Source of the DNA: Actinomycetes bacterium
GTDB taxonomy: Bacteria; Actinomycetota; Coriobacteriia; WRKU01; WQUG01
Direction: 5' to 3'
Assembly: GCA_031268615.1 (NCBI GenBank)
Contig: JAIRWZ010000029.1
Span: 1-13,854 of the forward strand
DNA: 13,854 nucleotides
This document shows positions 1 through 5,866 of the stretch, one piece after another (positions within the stretch are counted from its first letter, which is position 1; each line of letters opens with the position of its first letter). Both the position numbers and the translations under genes were made by a program. The notes under the pieces are model-generated. The model saw nothing but the letters and a program-made list of their open reading frames with translations. It made no database searches and was not told the origin of the DNA.

Positions 1-11
1 TCCAGCTTATG

Positions 12-148
12 AAAGTGATAACTTTTTTGCTTGGGTATTCCTCATTTGCTGACAAAGGAAGGACGGTGGCAATACCTTGTAGTATGGTACGCTCAGAGTT
101 CGGAAAATAGCATATTCCGGAATGAACTCCGGAAAAGTTATAACTTTT
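12..148. promoter_or_regulatory. Paired operator-like palindromes and hairpin upstream of the ROK kinase
   Basis: A perfect 16-bp palindrome, AAAAGTTATAACTTTT, lies at 133-148. A near-copy differing at one base of the 14-bp core lies at 12-25 (AAAGTGATAACTTT). Between them GAGTTC (96-101) can pair with GAACTC (124-129) and CGGAA (101-105) with TTCCG (115-119), giving a hairpin followed by an AT-rich stretch ending in five Ts. I see no convincing gene in 1-243. The two matching palindromes look like binding sites for a dimeric repressor controlling the sugar genes downstream. The hairpin could instead terminate a gene ending left of the window. No regulator is encoded nearby, and the ROK protein has no DNA-binding domain. 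Confidence 0.5.
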
Positions 149-228
149 TATGGATGTTCGTCTCGTTTAGTTTACTAATTGAGGGTTAAGCTGGTTTGAT
201 TTCGACTACAGGGTGGGAGCGCTTGTAC

Positions 229-234
229 TATACT
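229..234 (+). promoter_or_regulatory. Putative -10 box for a leaderless ROK transcript
   Basis: TATACT ends 9 nt before the ATG at 244, so transcription would begin at or very near the start codon. No Shine-Dalgarno sequence lies at normal distance, and the -35 region is weak. The same arrangement recurs before rlmN, the P-loop ATPase and larB in this window. Confidence 0.45.
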
Positions 235-243
235 ATTGACATC

Positions 244-1218
244 ATGGAAAAACCCTTTGCTATTGGGATTGACGTTGGCGGTACGAAAATCGCTGCGGCT
301 CTAGTTGACTGTCACGGCCATATTTCCGCGCGCAGTTTTGCGCTGGTTCCTTCCGACATTGACACAGAAGGTGTCATTGCGTTGATAGGGGCTGCCATTG
401 CTGAAGCTCGTGGCGACTTGTCTGTCGACCGGATTGCTGGCATTGGTGTGGCGGTGCCTTGTTTTGTTGACACGGAAGAGCAGCAGTTACTTCATTGCGT
501 CAATTTGCCTTTGGCAGGTTGTAACCTGCGTGACCGTTTGACGCAATCCACTGGCCTGCCCGTCATTATGCACAACGACGCTACCTTGGCGGTTTTAGGA
601 GAGGAACGCTACGGGGTGGCTCGTGGTTTGAACCATGTTCTGATGATTACTCTGGGGACAGGTGTGGGCGGCGGCTTGTTTTTGGATGGCAAACTGTTCG
701 GTGGTGCGCGTGGTCTGGCAGGAGAAATCGGACACATTACGATTGTAGCTGACGGAGACCCCTGTCCTTGTGGGGGTAAGGGTCATCTGGAAAGTTATCT
801 GGGACGGGCTGCTTTGGCGCGCAAGGCACAGGAAGCGGCTGCAGGGCCGGAAGGTTCTGGTATTTTGAAAAGGGCCGGAGGCAACGTGGACGATATCACG
901 GCCGAGACTCTGCTGGAAGCCGCGGAAGCTGGGGATGTGTGTGCGCTAGATATCCTGCGGCAAGCGGGTGACCTACTGGGGCAGGCTCTGGCCTCTTTCG
1001 TTAATGTGTTAAACCCCGAACTTATTGTGATTGCCGGCGGTTTAAGTCAGCGCGCCTCTTCGTTGGTTGAGGCCGCGCGCGCACGCCTACGCGAAGAGTG
1101 GCCTCCGGGTATCATTGACGTGACGGTTGCTACTGGCCAACTGGGCAATGACGCCGGGATATTGGGTGCGGCTGCCCTTGCCTTTTCACCGACAGTTCTG
1201 GACGCACTCGCTTCCTAA
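244..1218 (+). CDS. ROK-family sugar kinase (glucokinase-like)
   Basis: Probable cytoplasmic ATP-dependent hexose kinase of 324 aa that phosphorylates incoming sugar. The N-terminal phosphate-binding motif DVGGTK is at residues 10-15. The catalytic Asp lies in the MHND motif (D112). The ROK signature with GTGVGGG and GEIGH spans about residues 138-164, followed by the zinc site H164, C174, C176. The third Cys usual in CxCGxxGC is His181 here. There is no N-terminal winged helix, so this is an enzyme and not a NagC/XylR-type regulator. An in-frame TTG at 196 would extend it by 16 residues, but the ATG at 244 begins right where family homology begins and follows a -10 box. The lipoprotein gene starts 76 bp downstream, so the two probably form one sugar unit. 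Glucose is the default substrate guess; the sequence does not settle it. Confidence 0.9.
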   Translation: MEKPFAIGIDVGGTKIAAALVDCHGHISARSFALVPSDIDTEGVIALIGAAIAEARGDLSVDRIAGIGVAVPCFVDTEEQQLLHCVNLPLAGCNLRDRLTQSTGLPVIMHNDATLAVLGEERYGVARGLNHVLMITLGTGVGGGLFLDGKLFGGARGLAGEIGHITIVADGDPCPCGGKGHLESYLGRAALARKAQEAAAGPEGSGILKRAGGNVDDITAETLLEAAEAGDVCALDILRQAGDLLGQALASFVNVLNPELIVIAGGLSQRASSLVEAARARLREEWPPGIIDVTVATGQLGNDAGILGAAALAFSPTVLDALAS

Positions 1219-1294
1219 AAGGCGAATAGTGGTGGGCGCGATGGGCAGATTCTTTAGGGGACACAAAAATTCTTCGGCTCGGAGGGGCAGGGGT

Positions 1295-2422
1295 ATGAAA
1301 AGCATTGTGTCAGTTTTAGTCGCCTTTCTGCTGATTGGCGCGTTGGGCATTGTTGGATGTGCTAAAAAGGTTGAGGCGCCGATTGCCGATGATGGCGGGG
1401 TGGCGCCAACGGGCCGACTGAAAATCGGCGTTTCGATGCCGACGCGAAGCTTGCAGCGCTGGAACCAGGATGGAGCGAATTTGAAGGCATCCTTTGAGGC
1501 GGCCGGGTATGAAGTCGATTTGCAGTATGCGGGCGACAATGACGTGTCAGCCCAGATTTCTCATATACAAAACATGATTTCCGGTGGTTGTGGTGCGTTG
1601 GTCATTGCTGCTGTTGACGACAATTCTTTGACCGAGGTTTTGAAAGGGGCGGCCGAGGCTAACATTTCGGTTATTGCCTATGACCGGCTGATTAAAAATT
1701 CCGATGCCGTGGCATACTATGCCACCTTTGACAATGAAGAAATCGGTCGCGCACAGGCAACCTTTATCAAGGATGCCTTGAAGCTGGATGCTGCTGTTGC
1801 CGGAAAAGATTCCTTTACTATCGAGTTGTTCGCGGGAGATTTGGCCGACAGCAATGCGGATTTTTTCTTTCAGGGGGCCATGGACGTTTTGCAGCCCTAC
1901 CTTGATAAGGGGACGTTGAAAGTGTTGAGCGGACAGACGACCAGGGAGCAATGCGCAATCCCGAACTGGAACACCGGGGAAAGTCAAAAACGTATGGAGG
2001 GCCTGATTTCTTCCAACGGGTATGGACCCGAAGAGACACGACTGGACGCCGTGCTGTCTGCTAACGATTCGTTGGCTAACGGCATTACCAACGCATTGGT
2101 AGACGCCGGTTATACTGCCGATGATTTTCCCCTCGTGACCGGGCAGGACTGCGATACGGCCTCGGTGCAAAATATGTTGAAAGGTCTGCAGTCGATGTCA
2201 GTCTTTAAGGACACGCGCAAGCTAGCCAGTCGTGCGGTGTTGATGGTTTCTTCAATTGTTGCCGGAGAAGAGCCTGAAATCAACGCGCCGGATTTGTATG
2301 ACAACGGCCAGGGCCTTAGAGTTTTGACCTATCAGGAAGATTCACGGGTTGTGGTCAAGGACGATATCCAAACCGTGTTGGTTGACAGCGGCTACTACCA
2401 ACCTGCTGACATTGGGTTGTAA
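1295..2422 (+). CDS. Sugar ABC transporter substrate-binding lipoprotein (ChvE/XylF-like)
   Basis: Extracytoplasmic sugar-binding protein of 375 aa. A signal peptide runs from residue 1 to a lipobox IVGC, with lipidated Cys22 anchoring it to the outer face of the membrane. The mature part has periplasmic-binding-protein family 1 features typical of ChvE and xylose-binding proteins: IGVSMPT near residues 50-56, LQYAGDND, a LVIAAVDD segment, VIAYDRLI followed by YYATFDN, and a late VTGQDCD. The start was chosen at ATG 1295 because GGAGGGG at 1281-1287 sits at correct spacing; longer readings would begin inside the ROK gene and bury the signal peptide. It follows the ROK kinase on the same strand. 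The partner ATPase (MmsA/XylG-like) and permease genes expected next are missing; rearranged repeat DNA follows instead. The ligand may be xylose, arabinose, galactose or glucose. Confidence 0.9.
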   Translation: MKSIVSVLVAFLLIGALGIVGCAKKVEAPIADDGGVAPTGRLKIGVSMPTRSLQRWNQDGANLKASFEAAGYEVDLQYAGDNDVSAQISHIQNMISGGCGALVIAAVDDNSLTEVLKGAAEANISVIAYDRLIKNSDAVAYYATFDNEEIGRAQATFIKDALKLDAAVAGKDSFTIELFAGDLADSNADFFFQGAMDVLQPYLDKGTLKVLSGQTTREQCAIPNWNTGESQKRMEGLISSNGYGPEETRLDAVLSANDSLANGITNALVDAGYTADDFPLVTGQDCDTASVQNMLKGLQSMSVFKDTRKLASRAVLMVSSIVAGEEPEINAPDLYDNGQGLRVLTYQEDSRVVVKDDIQTVLVDSGYYQPADIGL

Positions 2423-2465
2423 GAACAGGATGTAACTACTGGTTGACTGGGGGAGGGTCGTCAGC

Positions 2466-2605
2466 GTCAGCCAATCAGCTCGGCAATCCGGTCAATGATT
2501 TCAGGCTGCTTGTCGTGCGTGACCACCAGGCCCAGCTCTGCCGAATAGTCAATGGCGCGTTTACTTTCATTACGTCATTGTTCGTCAACATGGTCGTTCC
2601 TCCTC
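2466..2605 (-). pseudogene. Internally deleted remnant of a phasin-like gene plus UbiB-like gene
   Basis: This is a scrambled partial copy of the operon at 3887-5666. Positions 2500-2562 are identical over 63 nt to 4202-4264, inside the UbiB-like gene. Positions 2566-2605 match 5641-5680 with two differences: the SD, start codon and first codons of the phasin-like gene. About 2470-2486 match the very end of the UbiB-like gene (AGCCAATCAGCTCGGC). Read on the - strand, ATG at 2591 gives MLTNNDVMK and then runs out of frame into UbiB sequence, stopping at once. In the UbiB frame the tail ends AELIG-stop, as in the intact gene. Most of both genes has been lost, so this is a dead copy or the scar of a recombination between copies. 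Confidence 0.75.
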
Positions 2606-2633
2606 ATTTTCGTCGCGCTCCTGTTTCCTTTTT

Positions 2634-2737
2634 GAGTGAGTGCGTCCATACCGGAAACCGTTTCCGATTGGAACTCTGCAGTGATGGACCCCCGGTCAAA
2701 GCCGGTCAAAGCCGGGGGCAGGCTCAGTACTCACTTC
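2634..2737. repeat. Degenerate copy of the REP/BIME region
   Basis: Positions 2646-2725 correspond to 5766-5839. Shared features are GAAACCGTTTCCG, CTGCAGTGATGGACCCCCGG and the GCCGGGGGCAGG arm. The left REP arm is deleted, and GGTCAAAGCC is duplicated in tandem at 2693-2712. The block is bracketed by GAGTGAGTGCGTCC (2634-2647) and the inverted form GTACTCACTTC (2727-2737). These words are related to the terminal repeats of the element at 11325-11656. Nothing coding is seen between 2605 and 2754. Confidence 0.65.
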
Positions 2738-2754
2738 TTGTGGGTTATAACTGA

Positions 2755-2801
2755 TATAATATTTGTGGTAATGCAACGATACATTTTATTGATTGGAGAG
2801 G
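2755..2801 (+). promoter_or_regulatory. Promoter -10 and SD of the Ig-like protein gene
   Basis: A consensus TATAAT at 2755-2760 is followed by a leader of about 40 nt. The SD GGAGAGG at 2795-2801 lies 7 nt before ATG 2809. The -35 hexamer is weak (TCACTT at 2731-2736, spacer 18). Confidence 0.6.
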
Positions 2802-2808
2802 GATAGGC

Positions 2809-3789
2809 ATGGATATGCAGAGAATACGCAGAAAGATAGTGGCATTGTGTTTGGTGGCGATATTGGCTTTTGCTGTGCTGCCAGTTGCTGCTTTTGCGGC
2901 GGGTGGGGCGCAGGCCGAATTCCAATTTTCCGACTACACTGTTTCGCGAGGTGGTTTGCTGTTTGCTGTGTTTGGGATTTCAGACCCCAGTGTGCCTGCG
3001 AGCGATATTGTTGTCAAATCCAGCGCTTCGGGAACTGTTAAATATCTGCGGCTGGAGCTTCTTAGCGGAGGTGGGCTGATAAGTCTTAAGGCTCCTGGAC
3101 CTGCCGGGAAGGCGACTATTACTCTTTCCAGTAAGTCAAATGCTTTTGCGCCTGTGACCACGGTGGTTACGGTTGGGCCAAAAATTATTTCCGTTGCCTT
3201 GGGCTCAAAATATTCCAGTGGTCTCGCGTCTGAAGTGCATGGCAAGGTCGTCGTTCAGCGTGGCAAGAGCTTTTCTCTTCTTGCCTATGCAGAGGGTGGA
3301 GGAATGGTAGACGAACTGGTAATTCCTGGCTATTTCAAACCTGCGGGTAAAACAGTTACCTGGAAAACGAGCAATAAGAAGGTCGCAACCGTTTCAAAAG
3401 CAGGAAAGGTGAGCGTTAAAAAGGGAGCAAAAGCTGGCAAAACGGTGACGATTACCGCCAAATTTGGTGGCAAATCTGAAAAGATTAAACTGGCTGTTGG
3501 AACGAAAAAGGCAAAGGTCACCAAATTTAAGGTCAAGGGAAACAAGACTTTCACCTTGCTTCCGGGTCTGACCACTTTGGCTCCTGGCTACAGTTTGAGC
3601 ACAAAAACCGTTGGAACAAAGAGTGGCTATTCTGTGACCACCTGGAAAAGCAGCAACAAAAAAGTTGTGACGGTTGATGCTGCTGGTTCCATTACAACAG
3701 TTGGTCTTGGGAAAGCGACCATTACCGCAAAGGCAGGTTCGAAATCGATAAAGTATACAATCAATGTCGTTACGGTGAATGATATCTGA
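2809..3789 (+). CDS. Secreted protein with Big_2 Ig-like domains
   Basis: Predicted 326-aa exported protein. The N-terminus is basic (RIRRK), then a hydrophobic core, then AFA-A, giving a likely signal peptidase I site after residue 30. The last 150 residues carry two bacterial Ig-like group 2 (Big_2) modules at about 175-230 and 270-323, each with the typical TWKxSNKKVxTVxxxGxxT core and a TITAK strand. The mature protein is rich in Lys, Gly, Ser, Thr and Val, with almost no Cys. There is no LPXTG motif, SLH domain, choline-binding repeat or C-terminal membrane helix, so how it stays at the surface, or whether it is released, is unclear. The SD fits ATG 2809 better than the in-frame ATG 2815. 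It is a single-gene unit closed by the hairpin at 3828. The family suggests adhesion or wall-associated roles, but no specific function can be read. Confidence 0.85.
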   Translation: MDMQRIRRKIVALCLVAILAFAVLPVAAFAAGGAQAEFQFSDYTVSRGGLLFAVFGISDPSVPASDIVVKSSASGTVKYLRLELLSGGGLISLKAPGPAGKATITLSSKSNAFAPVTTVVTVGPKIISVALGSKYSSGLASEVHGKVVVQRGKSFSLLAYAEGGGMVDELVIPGYFKPAGKTVTWKTSNKKVATVSKAGKVSVKKGAKAGKTVTITAKFGGKSEKIKLAVGTKKAKVTKFKVKGNKTFTLLPGLTTLAPGYSLSTKTVGTKSGYSVTTWKSSNKKVVTVDAAGSITTVGLGKATITAKAGSKSIKYTINVVTVNDI

Positions 3790-3827
3790 GATTCGTCGAA
3801 ATAGGATGTCTAAGCATACGTATGGAC

Positions 3828-3865
3828 ACGAACAGGCGGCTTTTGAAAAGGAGCCGCCTGTTCGT
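3828..3865. terminator. Strong hairpin between convergent genes
   Basis: A perfect 14-bp stem, ACGAACAGGCGGCT (3828-3841) with AGCCGCCTGTTCGT (3852-3865), surrounds a 10-nt loop. It lies 38 bp after the Ig-like gene stop and 21 bp beyond the end of the convergent UbiB-like gene, so it probably serves both. The T-tract is weak: TTTGGTT on the + side and almost none on the - side. Confidence 0.8.
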
Positions 3866-3886
3866 TTGGTTGAAAACGGAGATTGG

Positions 3887-5305
3887 TTAGCCAATCAGCT
3901 CGGCCATGGCAGCGTCTATGGCGCGCGGGATACGGGCGTAGAGGCGCGCCGGGCGCAGCATATGGGTCAGCACCAGTTCGGTCGTGAACTCTTTGGCGGC
4001 GTCTACGATGTCGATGTCGGAATAGACCATCTGCGCGCAACCTTCCACGACAACCAGGGCTTTAATCAGCAGTCCAAAGCCACGCGGGACGCTGACGCGC
4101 TGTTCGTTCATAATCGACAGAAATCCCATGGCGAACCCGCGCACATCGCGTGGCATGTGTGAAAACGTGCGTCCCATCAGGTCGGCGACCTGATCGATAA
4201 CTTCAGGCTGCTTGTCGTGCGTGACCACCAGGCCCAGCTCTGCCGAATAGTCAATGGCGCGTTTTGCGTCGGCATAGACCGTAGCGGCCAGAACCTGCGC
4301 GATGGCTTCTTTCTGGTCGTCGGCAATCGTGCCCATGATGCCAAAGTCCAGATAGCAGATGTGGTTGTCGGGCGTTATCAGCAGATTGGATTGGTGCAGG
4401 TCGGCATGGAAACGACCCAGCACCATGACCTGTTTCATGAATACATTGGCGCCGTAGGTGGCCAGGAAACGGGCGTCAACGCCGACAGCTTCCGCTTCGC
4501 GAGCGTGACCAAGCGTCCAGCCCTCGACGTATTGCATGGTCAGGACGTTTTTGCTGGACAGCGGCCAGACGATGGAGGGCGTCATAACATAAGGGTCGTC
4601 GCGAAAATCAAAGGCAAAGCGGTCAGAGACCCGGCCTTCGATACGCAGGTCACATTCCGAGGCCAAAGATTCGCTGAACTCCGACAACAGTTGCGGCAGA
4701 TTGAAACGTTGCAAGGCGGGGATACGGTTCAGGGCGTTAACCAGCGGCGTGATGACCGCAATGTCTGCGGTGATGGTCGCCTCGCTGCCGGGGCGGATGA
4801 CTTTAACAGCCAGCTCTGCGCCGGTCGGCAGCGCCGCGCCAGTCGGGGGGGTGTAGGTCTCGCCAGGCTCTCCGCGCAGGGTCGCCCGATAGACTTGCGC
4901 GATAGAGGCCGAACCAATCGGCTCCGGGTCAAACGAGGCAAACAGTTCTTCCAGGGGTCGGCCGAAATCGCCTTCTATGACCGGGCGCATGACCTCTAAC
5001 GGTACCGGCGTGACCGCGTCGCGCAGGTTCTCCATTTCAAAGACGTATTGTGGGGGGAACATGTCAGGGCGGATGGATATCAACTGACCCAACTTGATGA
5101 AAGCTGGACCCAGTTCCTCGAAGGCTTCGCGCAGCTGCTGGGCAAAAATCTCACGGCGGCGGCCAAGCGGCACGAACCCAAAACGCGCACGGGCAGCCGC
5201 CCGCCACCAGCGTTTCGTAATGACCCGAACTATCTGGCGCCGACGACGCGCGCGACGAATGCGGTGTGCGCGGCTAAAAGAATCGGAATGTGAAGCCATG
5301 GTCAT
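3887..5305 (-). CDS. ABC1/UbiB (AarF)-family atypical kinase-like protein
   Basis: 472-aa member of the ABC1/ADCK/UbiB protein-kinase-like family, whose members support isoprenoid or quinone lipid metabolism. Motifs in order: KxGQ (KLGQ, 71-74); the Ala-rich nucleotide loop GSASIAQVYRA (131-141); the AVKV lysine (K168); the family ExD motif as E217-C-D219; catalytic-loop-like HADLHQSN (300-307, usually HADPHPGN); DFG (320-322). The N-terminus is very Arg-rich (residues 11-52). The long C-terminal tail contains an amphipathic to hydrophobic stretch near GFGLLIKALVVVEG. ATG 5305 was chosen because AAGGAGGTGG at 5311-5320 gives 8-nt spacing; a GTG at 5314 overlaps the SD. It follows the phasin-like gene by 19 bp and is surely co-transcribed with it. 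No ubiquinone or menaquinone genes are nearby, so the substrate is unknown. Confidence 0.88.
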   Translation of the reverse strand: MTMASHSDSFSRAHRIRRARRRRQIVRVITKRWWRAAARARFGFVPLGRRREIFAQQLREAFEELGPAFIKLGQLISIRPDMFPPQYVFEMENLRDAVTPVPLEVMRPVIEGDFGRPLEELFASFDPEPIGSASIAQVYRATLRGEPGETYTPPTGAALPTGAELAVKVIRPGSEATITADIAVITPLVNALNRIPALQRFNLPQLLSEFSESLASECDLRIEGRVSDRFAFDFRDDPYVMTPSIVWPLSSKNVLTMQYVEGWTLGHAREAEAVGVDARFLATYGANVFMKQVMVLGRFHADLHQSNLLITPDNHICYLDFGIMGTIADDQKEAIAQVLAATVYADAKRAIDYSAELGLVVTHDKQPEVIDQVADLMGRTFSHMPRDVRGFAMGFLSIMNEQRVSVPRGFGLLIKALVVVEGCAQMVYSDIDIVDAAKEFTTELVLTHMLRPARLYARIPRAIDAAMAELIG

Positions 5306-5324
5306 GGCACCCACCTCCTTCCCA

Positions 5325-5666
5325 TCAAAGTTTCGCGGCGATGGCGTCCAGAGCGGCGCCCATTGACTCCAGTCGTCCGCGCAGTTCCGCGACCTCGAAA
5401 CGCAGCTCGGTGACCGCTTGAATGGCGGGGCTGTCTTCTTCGGTCAGCGAAGCGTCGGTGCCGTTCGTCAGTTCATCCTTCAGCACCTCTTTTTTCGCGT
5501 CAATCATCGCCGCCAGCCCGTCCACAAAAGCGCCCCGGTCGCTGGCCATTTGTCCTTGTGTCGTCTGCTCCCCCCGCGCGATGGCGGCCTTCAGCCCCTC
5601 GTCTGCGGTTTCGTGCAGCAGCTCCCATGCGGTCAGGAATTTCATTACGTCAGTGTTCGTCAACAT
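5325..5666 (-). CDS. Small phasin-like coiled-coil protein
   Basis: 113-aa acidic, Ala/Leu/Glu-rich, Cys-free protein. An N-terminal helical segment (about residues 1-30) is followed by long helices. The C-terminal part (about 80-113) has heptad-like hydrophobic spacing and reads as a coiled coil. It resembles the poly(hydroxyalkanoate) granule-associated/phasin-like small proteins, but I see no decisive motif. The start is secure: GAGGAGG sits 8 nt before ATG 5666, and the same SD and first codons were carried into the remnant at 2566-2605. It is the first gene of a two-gene unit with the UbiB-like kinase, suggesting that it partners the kinase or brings it to a lipid surface. That role is inference. 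Confidence 0.75.
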   Translation of the reverse strand: MLTNTDVMKFLTAWELLHETADEGLKAAIARGEQTTQGQMASDRGAFVDGLAAMIDAKKEVLKDELTNGTDASLTEEDSPAIQAVTELRFEVAELRGRLESMGAALDAIAAKL

Positions 5667-5683
5667 GGCCGTTCCTCCTCACT

Positions 5684-5709
5684 CTCTTCGCGCTCCCTCT
5701 TCGCGCTCC
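5684..5709. repeat. 13-bp tandem repeat in the phasin-like leader
   Basis: CTCTTCGCGCTCC occurs twice in tandem (5684-5696, 5697-5709), 18 bp upstream of the phasin-like start codon. The remnant copy at 2608-2622 has only one related unit, so the copy number has changed between duplicates. Confidence 0.7.
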
Positions 5710-5743
5710 CGGTTCCTTTTCGAAGTGAGTGGACGAAGTCCAG

Positions 5744-5836
5744 CCTGTCCCGGGCTTGACCCGGGATCCATACCCGAAACCGTTTCCGGCCTGGAAACCC
5801 TGCAGTGATGGACCCCCGGTCAAAGCCGGGGGCAGG
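5744..5836. repeat. BIME-like composite palindrome of two inverted REP units
   Basis: The left arm 5744-5770 contains hairpin CCCGGG-CTTGA-CCCGGG (5749-5765). The right arm 5809-5836 contains CCCCCGG-TCAAAG-CCGGGGG (5813-5832). The right arm is close to the reverse complement of the left (CCTG..CCCSGGCTTTGACC..TCCA), so the whole 93 bp can also fold on itself. The spacer holds GAAACCGTTTCCGG. It sits between the end of the ABC permease gene and the phasin-like gene, where it may act as a terminator or mRNA stabiliser. A partial copy is at 2646-2725 and a diverged single unit is at 9639-9666. Confidence 0.8.
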
Positions 5837-5837
5837 C

Positions 5838-5858
5838 TCACTCCTCACTCCTCACTCC
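5838..5858. repeat. 7-bp tandem repeat, three units
   Basis: TCACTCC occurs three times in tandem (5838-5858), then TCCTCC, directly next to the stop codon of the ABC permease gene. The unit resembles the ACTCACTCC end of the 11325-11656 element. Confidence 0.7.
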
Positions 5859-5866
5859 TCCTCCTC

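Noticed and set aside
2443..2754. Open + strand reading frame of about 100 codons after the lipoprotein gene
   Set aside because: It is antisense to the remnant of the phasin/UbiB genes and the REP region, with no SD or recognisable protein; the duplication explains the sequence.
3779..4999. Long + strand reading frames opposite the UbiB-like gene
   Set aside because: They mirror a gene with all family motifs on the other strand and have no ribosome site or recognisable domain.
5744..5836. CRISPR-like repeats
   Set aside because: The repeats are two inverted palindromic arms, not evenly spaced direct repeats with unique spacers, and no cas gene is present. No CRISPR array is visible anywhere in the window.
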